Assembly: GCA_003694775.1 (NCBI GenBank)
Contig: RFJV01000292.1
Coordinates: 1 to 8,709, forward strand
Source of the DNA: Chloroflexota bacterium
GTDB lineage: Bacteria; Chloroflexota; Anaerolineae; 4572-78; J111
DNA: 8,709 nt
Direction: 5' to 3'
Within the stretch, counting starts at the first letter, position 1, and every line of letters begins with the position of its first letter. The notes under the pieces were generated by a model, which worked only from the letters and a program-made list of their open reading frames with translations, did no database searches and was not told where the DNA came from. Positions 5,578-8,709 of the stretch are shown one piece after another. A program made the position numbers and the translations under genes.

Positions 5578-6552
5578 CTAAAGGTCGCGCGAAACGGTGT
5601 AATCAGCCAGACCGTGCATGGCCTGCCGGTAGGGGTTGTCGGGCAGGCGGGTCAGGCTGTCCTGGGCCAGCCGGGCAAAGCGGCGGGCCTCTTCCATGGC
5701 CCCTTCGATACAGCCGGAAGCCCGAATCTGGTCGACCACCTCCCGGATTTCGTCATCGGTCACCGGCTCGCGGCGTACAGCCTTGAGGATAGTGGGGTGG
5801 TTGGGCGATTTTTCGGCAAAGAGCATGACCGGCAGGGTGGCAATTCCCTGGCGCAAGTCGTTGGCGACCGGCTTGCCCAGCCGTTCCTCATCGCCCTTGA
5901 AGTCGAGGATGTCGTCGATAATCTGGAAAGCCATCCCCAGGTTGTAGCCGTAATCGCGCAGAGCCTGGATTTCCGGCTCCGGCGCGCCGCACAGGATGCC
6001 GCCGGTTTCTGTGCCCGCGGCAAAGAGGGAGGCGGTTTTAGCATAGATGCGGTGGTGGTATTCCTCTTCTGTGGGGATGGTTCCGTGACCATCGCTGAAC
6101 ATCTGCTGAAGCTCCCCGCCGACAATGGTCATCAGGGTTTCGGAGAAGATGGTCACGATGCGCACGCTTTCCGTTTCTGCGGCCAGGCCGGCGGAGCGGG
6201 CAAACAGGTAGTCGCCGGTGAGAATGGTGGCCCCCGGACTCCAGCTGGCGTTGAGGGTGGGCATTCCCCGGCGGAACAGGGAGTTATCAATCAGGTCATC
6301 GTGGACCAGGGTGGCGGTGTGCAGCAGCTCCACCGACGCGGCCAGCGAGTAGGCCTTGTCCTTGTCCACGGGGTAGAAGCTGGCGGCCATCAGGGTCAGT
6401 GCCGGGCGAAGCCGCTTTCCGCCGGCTCCTACCAGATAATCGACCACCGCCTGGAGGTCCTGGTAGCGGCTGGCAATCCCGGACCGCATTTTTTCTTCTA
6501 CGTACTTCATATCATCAGCCACCAGGCTGAGCAACTCGGAAATGTCAGACAT
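5578..6552 (-). CDS. Trans-polyprenyl diphosphate synthase (long-chain type likely)
   Basis: This 324-aa cytosolic enzyme condenses isopentenyl diphosphate units onto an allylic primer, using Mg2+. GAGGKRLRP (42-50) is the substrate-phosphate loop. The first aspartate-rich motif is HDDLIDNSLFRRG (D85, D86, D89), followed by K172 in the AKTASLF helix. The second aspartate-rich motif is FQIIDDILDFKG (D213, D214, D217). The fifth residue before the first motif is a small alanine (A80), which in this family permits long chains. A heptaprenyl to decaprenyl product for a quinone tail is therefore more likely than farnesyl or geranylgeranyl diphosphate, but this is inference. Length is normal. The start has GAGGT (6557-6561) four bases upstream. 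It lies 86 bp after tatD and is followed by element B three bases past its stop. Proximity to glycosyltransferases raises a lipid-carrier role as an alternative. Confidence 0.93.
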   Translation of the reverse strand: MSDISELLSLVADDMKYVEEKMRSGIASRYQDLQAVVDYLVGAGGKRLRPALTLMAASFYPVDKDKAYSLAASVELLHTATLVHDDLIDNSLFRRGMPTLNASWSPGATILTGDYLFARSAGLAAETESVRIVTIFSETLMTIVGGELQQMFSDGHGTIPTEEEYHHRIYAKTASLFAAGTETGGILCGAPEPEIQALRDYGYNLGMAFQIIDDILDFKGDEERLGKPVANDLRQGIATLPVMLFAEKSPNHPTILKAVRREPVTDDEIREVVDQIRASGCIEGAMEEARRFARLAQDSLTRLPDNPYRQAMHGLADYTVSRDL

Positions 6553-6573
6553 TTTTACCTCGATAATAGATAA

Positions 6574-6648
6574 GTTGGTGAGTTGGAGAGTTTGGGAGTT
6601 GGAGAGTTAGGGAGTTAAAGGGGTTAATCTCCAATCTCCTAATCTCCT
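6574..6648. repeat. Two degenerate 8-bp tandem arrays forming an imperfect inverted repeat
   Basis: The first array (6574-6613) has five consecutive octamers: GTTGGTGA, GTTGGAGA, GTTTGGGA, GTTGGAGA, GTTAGGGA. The second (6626-6648) has AATCTCC, AATCTCCT, AATCTCCT. The arrays are largely complementary around an AAAGGGG segment (6618-6624), so the transcript could form a purine/pyrimidine hairpin of about 20 pairs. The second array runs into the last codons and stop (TAG, 6641-6639) of tatD. It occupies most of the 86-bp gap before the prenyl synthase. No T-run is seen, so it is not a standard terminator. Confidence 0.65.
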
Positions 6649-7433
6649 ATCCCAGAACCGACTGTTATCCGGAACAGAGCGGTTGTATTTTCGACCAGCC
6701 GGCGGGCCGCGGTTTCCAGGGGCAGGCCGTGCAGTTCGGCCACCTTTTCGGCCACCAGCCGGACACGGGCCGGTTCGTTGCGCTTGCCCCGGAAGGGATG
6801 CGGCGACAGGAACGGCGCGTCCGTTTCCACCAGCAGACGGTCCAGCGGTACGGCAGAGACCACAGCCCGCAGGTCGTCCGCTTTTTTGAACGTTACCGGG
6901 CCGGTAACGCCGATGTAGAAGCCGAGGTCAACGGCTTCCTCGGCCATCGGCAGGTCGCCGGAAAAAGAATGCAGGGTCAGGCCCGTCTGCGGCCCGTCTG
7001 CGGCCCAGCGGCGCAGAATGGCCATGGTGTCTGCCGCGGCCTCCCGCTGGTGAATAATCACCGGCTTGCCGACCTGCCGGGCCAGGGCCAACTGCTGTTC
7101 GAACACCTTTTGCTGAACCGGTCGCGGGGCCTCGTCCCAGTAGTAATCCAGGCCAATTTCGCCAATGGCGACCACCTTGGGATGCGCGGCCAGTTCCCGC
7201 AGTTCCGAGAGGGCGGCGGCAGAAAAGCCGGCCGCGTCGTTGGGATGAAAGCCGACCGCGGCGTACAGTTCGGGAATCTGTTCGGCCAGGGCGACCACCT
7301 GCCGGCTGTCTTCCAGGTTGACCGCGGGATTGATGATAGCCACCACCCCGGCGGCGCGGGCACGGGCCAGCACCTCGTCCCGGTCGCTGTCGAAGGCGTT
7401 GAAATTGAGATGGCAGTGGGAGTCAATCAGCAT
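6639..7433 (-). CDS. tatD: TatD-family metal-dependent hydrolase / DNase
   Basis: This 264-aa TIM-barrel amidohydrolase-superfamily protein has its full metal site visible. HxH is in LIDSHCHLN (H6, H8); E92 is in VAIGEIGLDYYWD. H128 is in PVIIHQREA, H155 in LTLHSFSG and D205 in LLVETDAPFLSPHPFRGKRNEP. Family members are cytosolic, divalent-metal nucleases, reported as 3'-5' exonucleases or DNases; the physiological substrate is not settled. The name comes from the Tat operon of E. coli and does not imply secretion. Length is normal. The ATG at 7433 has AGGAG (7440-7444) six bases upstream and overlaps the mutase stop by 11 bp, suggesting coupled translation. The last residues (GIGD and stop) lie in an 8-bp repeat array, so the extreme C-terminus may have been changed by repeat expansion; no catalytic residue is affected. 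Confidence 0.95.
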   Translation of the reverse strand: MLIDSHCHLNFNAFDSDRDEVLARARAAGVVAIINPAVNLEDSRQVVALAEQIPELYAAVGFHPNDAAGFSAAALSELRELAAHPKVVAIGEIGLDYYWDEAPRPVQQKVFEQQLALARQVGKPVIIHQREAAADTMAILRRWAADGPQTGLTLHSFSGDLPMAEEAVDLGFYIGVTGPVTFKKADDLRAVVSAVPLDRLLVETDAPFLSPHPFRGKRNEPARVRLVAEKVAELHGLPLETAARRLVENTTALFRITVGSGIGD

Positions 7434-8709
7434 GTTGCACTCCTGCCAGCTCGCGGCCCGCGGCCAGCAAGTCGGGCACGCGGTCGCCGTGGGTGGTCTC
7501 GCAGTAGATTCGCAGGAGCGGCTCCGTGCCGGAGAAGCGGATAATGAGCCAGCCGCCGTCTTCCAGGTCGAAGCGGTAGCCGTCGATGGTCAGCCGCCCG
7601 ACCACCCGCAGACCGGCCAGACGGTCGGGCCGGGCCGCGTCGACCCGCTGAAGGATGGCCGGGCGCTGGTCGGCCTGGTACGGCAGGTCGATGCGGTCGT
7701 AGTAGTGCGGGCCTATCAGGTTGAACAGGTAATCGACCAGCCCGCGCACGGTGCGCCCGGTCACGGCCATGAAGTCGAGCAGAAACAGGCCGGACAGGAA
7801 GCCATCCCGCTCCGGGATGTGGTCGCCAAAAGCGTAGCCGCCGCTCTCTTCCCCGCCAAAGACCGCGCCCACATCGACCATTTTGGGGCCAACATACTTG
7901 AAACCGATGGCCGTTTCGTGCACGGGCAGGTTGTAGCGGGCGGCCAGTTTGTTGGCCATAGCCGTGCAGGTGATGGTGCGCACAATGGGGCCGCGGCGCT
8001 GGCGCACTTCCAGGGTGTAGAGCAGAAGCAGGGCGTACAACTGCAGGGGGTTGACAAACTCACCCCGCTCGTCAAGAACGCCCAGGCGGTCGGCGTCGCC
8101 GTCGGCGGCCAGGCCGATGTCTGCCCCGCGGCGCACGGCTTCGGCCAGGGCCGTCAGGTTGTGCGGAAGCGGTTCGGGGTTGTGCATGCCGGGGAAGTTG
8201 GGGTTCGGCTCGGCGCGCAGTTCGGCAACCGTAGTTGCGCCTCCGGCCAGCAGTTCGGGCCAGAGACCGCCCCCCGCGCCGTGCATGGCATCGACCGCGA
8301 CGCGGAAGCCGGCGGCCTTGATGCGGTCGAAGTTGACCAGCGACTCCAGTTTGGCCCGGTAAGGCGGAAACGGGTCGATGTCGGTCAGGAGGCCGCGGCG
8401 GCGGGCCTCATCCAGCGGCAGAGACAGGTCGTCGGCGTCGGCGGGGATTTCGGCTTCGATGGCGCGGATGATTTCGGGCCGGGCAGAGCCGGCGTATTCG
8501 GGCCGGATTTTGAAGCCGCTGTACTTACCGGGGTTGTGGCTGGCGGTGATGATGATGCCCCCGGCGGCCTGCCGGTGGATGATATTGTAGGAAACCACAG
8601 GGGTGGGCGCGGTGCGGCGGCAGAGAAAGACCGGTGTCTCCAGCGCGGTCAGGGTCGAGGCGGTCACCGCGGCAAAATCCGGCGAGGCGAAGCGGGTGTC
8701 GTACCCCAC
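7423..8709 (-). CDS. Alpha-D-phosphohexomutase (phosphoglucomutase/phosphomannomutase), 5'-partial
   Basis: 428 codons are visible and the frame is open to the right edge. The first codon, GTG, reads as an internal valine of the VGYDTRF strand, so roughly 40 N-terminal residues are missing. The catalytic phosphoserine loop is ITASHNPGKYSGFKI (S57 of the visible part). The Mg2+ loop is AADGDADRLGVLD (DGDADR 203-208), the sugar-binding loop is GGEESGGYAFGDH (285-297), and the phosphate-binding loop RFSGTEPLLRIY is at 391-402. All four signature regions are intact. The enzyme interconverts hexose 1- and 6-phosphates in the cytosol. The GEESGG loop fits glucose/mannose-phosphate mutases better than the glucosamine enzyme GlmM, but sequence reading alone cannot fix the sugar. 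It feeds nucleotide-sugar synthesis, which suits the glycosyltransferases downstream. Its stop overlaps the tatD start by 11 bp. Confidence 0.95.
   Translation of the reverse strand: MGYDTRFASPDFAAVTASTLTALETPVFLCRRTAPTPVVSYNIIHRQAAGGIIITASHNPGKYSGFKIRPEYAGSARPEIIRAIEAEIPADADDLSLPLDEARRRGLLTDIDPFPPYRAKLESLVNFDRIKAAGFRVAVDAMHGAGGGLWPELLAGGATTVAELRAEPNPNFPGMHNPEPLPHNLTALAEAVRRGADIGLAADGDADRLGVLDERGEFVNPLQLYALLLLYTLEVRQRRGPIVRTITCTAMANKLAARYNLPVHETAIGFKYVGPKMVDVGAVFGGEESGGYAFGDHIPERDGFLSGLFLLDFMAVTGRTVRGLVDYLFNLIGPHYYDRIDLPYQADQRPAILQRVDAARPDRLAGLRVVGRLTIDGYRFDLEDGGWLIIRFSGTEPLLRIYCETTHGDRVPDLLAAGRELAGVQHAD

Overview
The window is a compact, GC-rich piece of a bacterial chromosome. All nine protein-coding genes lie on the minus strand, so transcription runs from high to low coordinates. 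The likely host is a Chloroflexota bacterium, perhaps Anaerolineae-like. This is inferred from the base composition, the 5TM/PAS/GAF sensor style, the glycosyltransferase subtype and the palindromic intergenic repeats. It is a guess, because no rRNA or phylogenetic marker is present. Two genes run off the window: the mutase lacks its N-terminus at the right edge, and the membrane sensor lacks its C-terminus at the left edge.

Layout in transcription order: an alpha-D-phosphohexomutase (8709-7423, partial) overlaps a TatD-family metallo-hydrolase (7433-6639). An 86-bp spacer made largely of 8-bp repeats follows. Next is a trans-polyprenyl diphosphate synthase (6552-5578), then a 232-bp spacer holding two palindromic, MITE/REP-like elements. 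After that comes a tightly packed block: a GT2 glycosyltransferase (5345-4416), a GT4 glycosyltransferase (4412-3237), a thioredoxin-like [2Fe-2S] ferredoxin (3240-2971), a small PAS/coiled-coil protein (2969-2463) and a SpoIIE/PP2C-type phosphatase with a long C-terminal extension (2470-1310). An 86-bp spacer with two more palindromes precedes a 5TM-LytS-type membrane sensor with PAS and the start of a GAF domain (1223 to the left edge).

The right part is envelope and isoprenoid metabolism: hexose-phosphate supply, polyprenyl diphosphate and two glycosyltransferases. The left part is signalling. The ferredoxin-PAS-phosphatase trio resembles the accessory set found beside electron-bifurcating [FeFe]-hydrogenases in anaerobes. 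Here it is joined by stop/start overlaps to a glycosyltransferase, with no hydrogenase in the window; the region left of base 1 is the place to look for one.

I found no tRNA, rRNA, CRISPR array, transposase or convincing sigma-70 promoter. No gene-free stretch exceeds 300 bp; the three larger gaps (86, 232 and 86 bp) are described as repeats. The most unusual material is the intergenic palindrome family, whose stems vary but keep pairing around a constant GCAT-N4-ATGC core.
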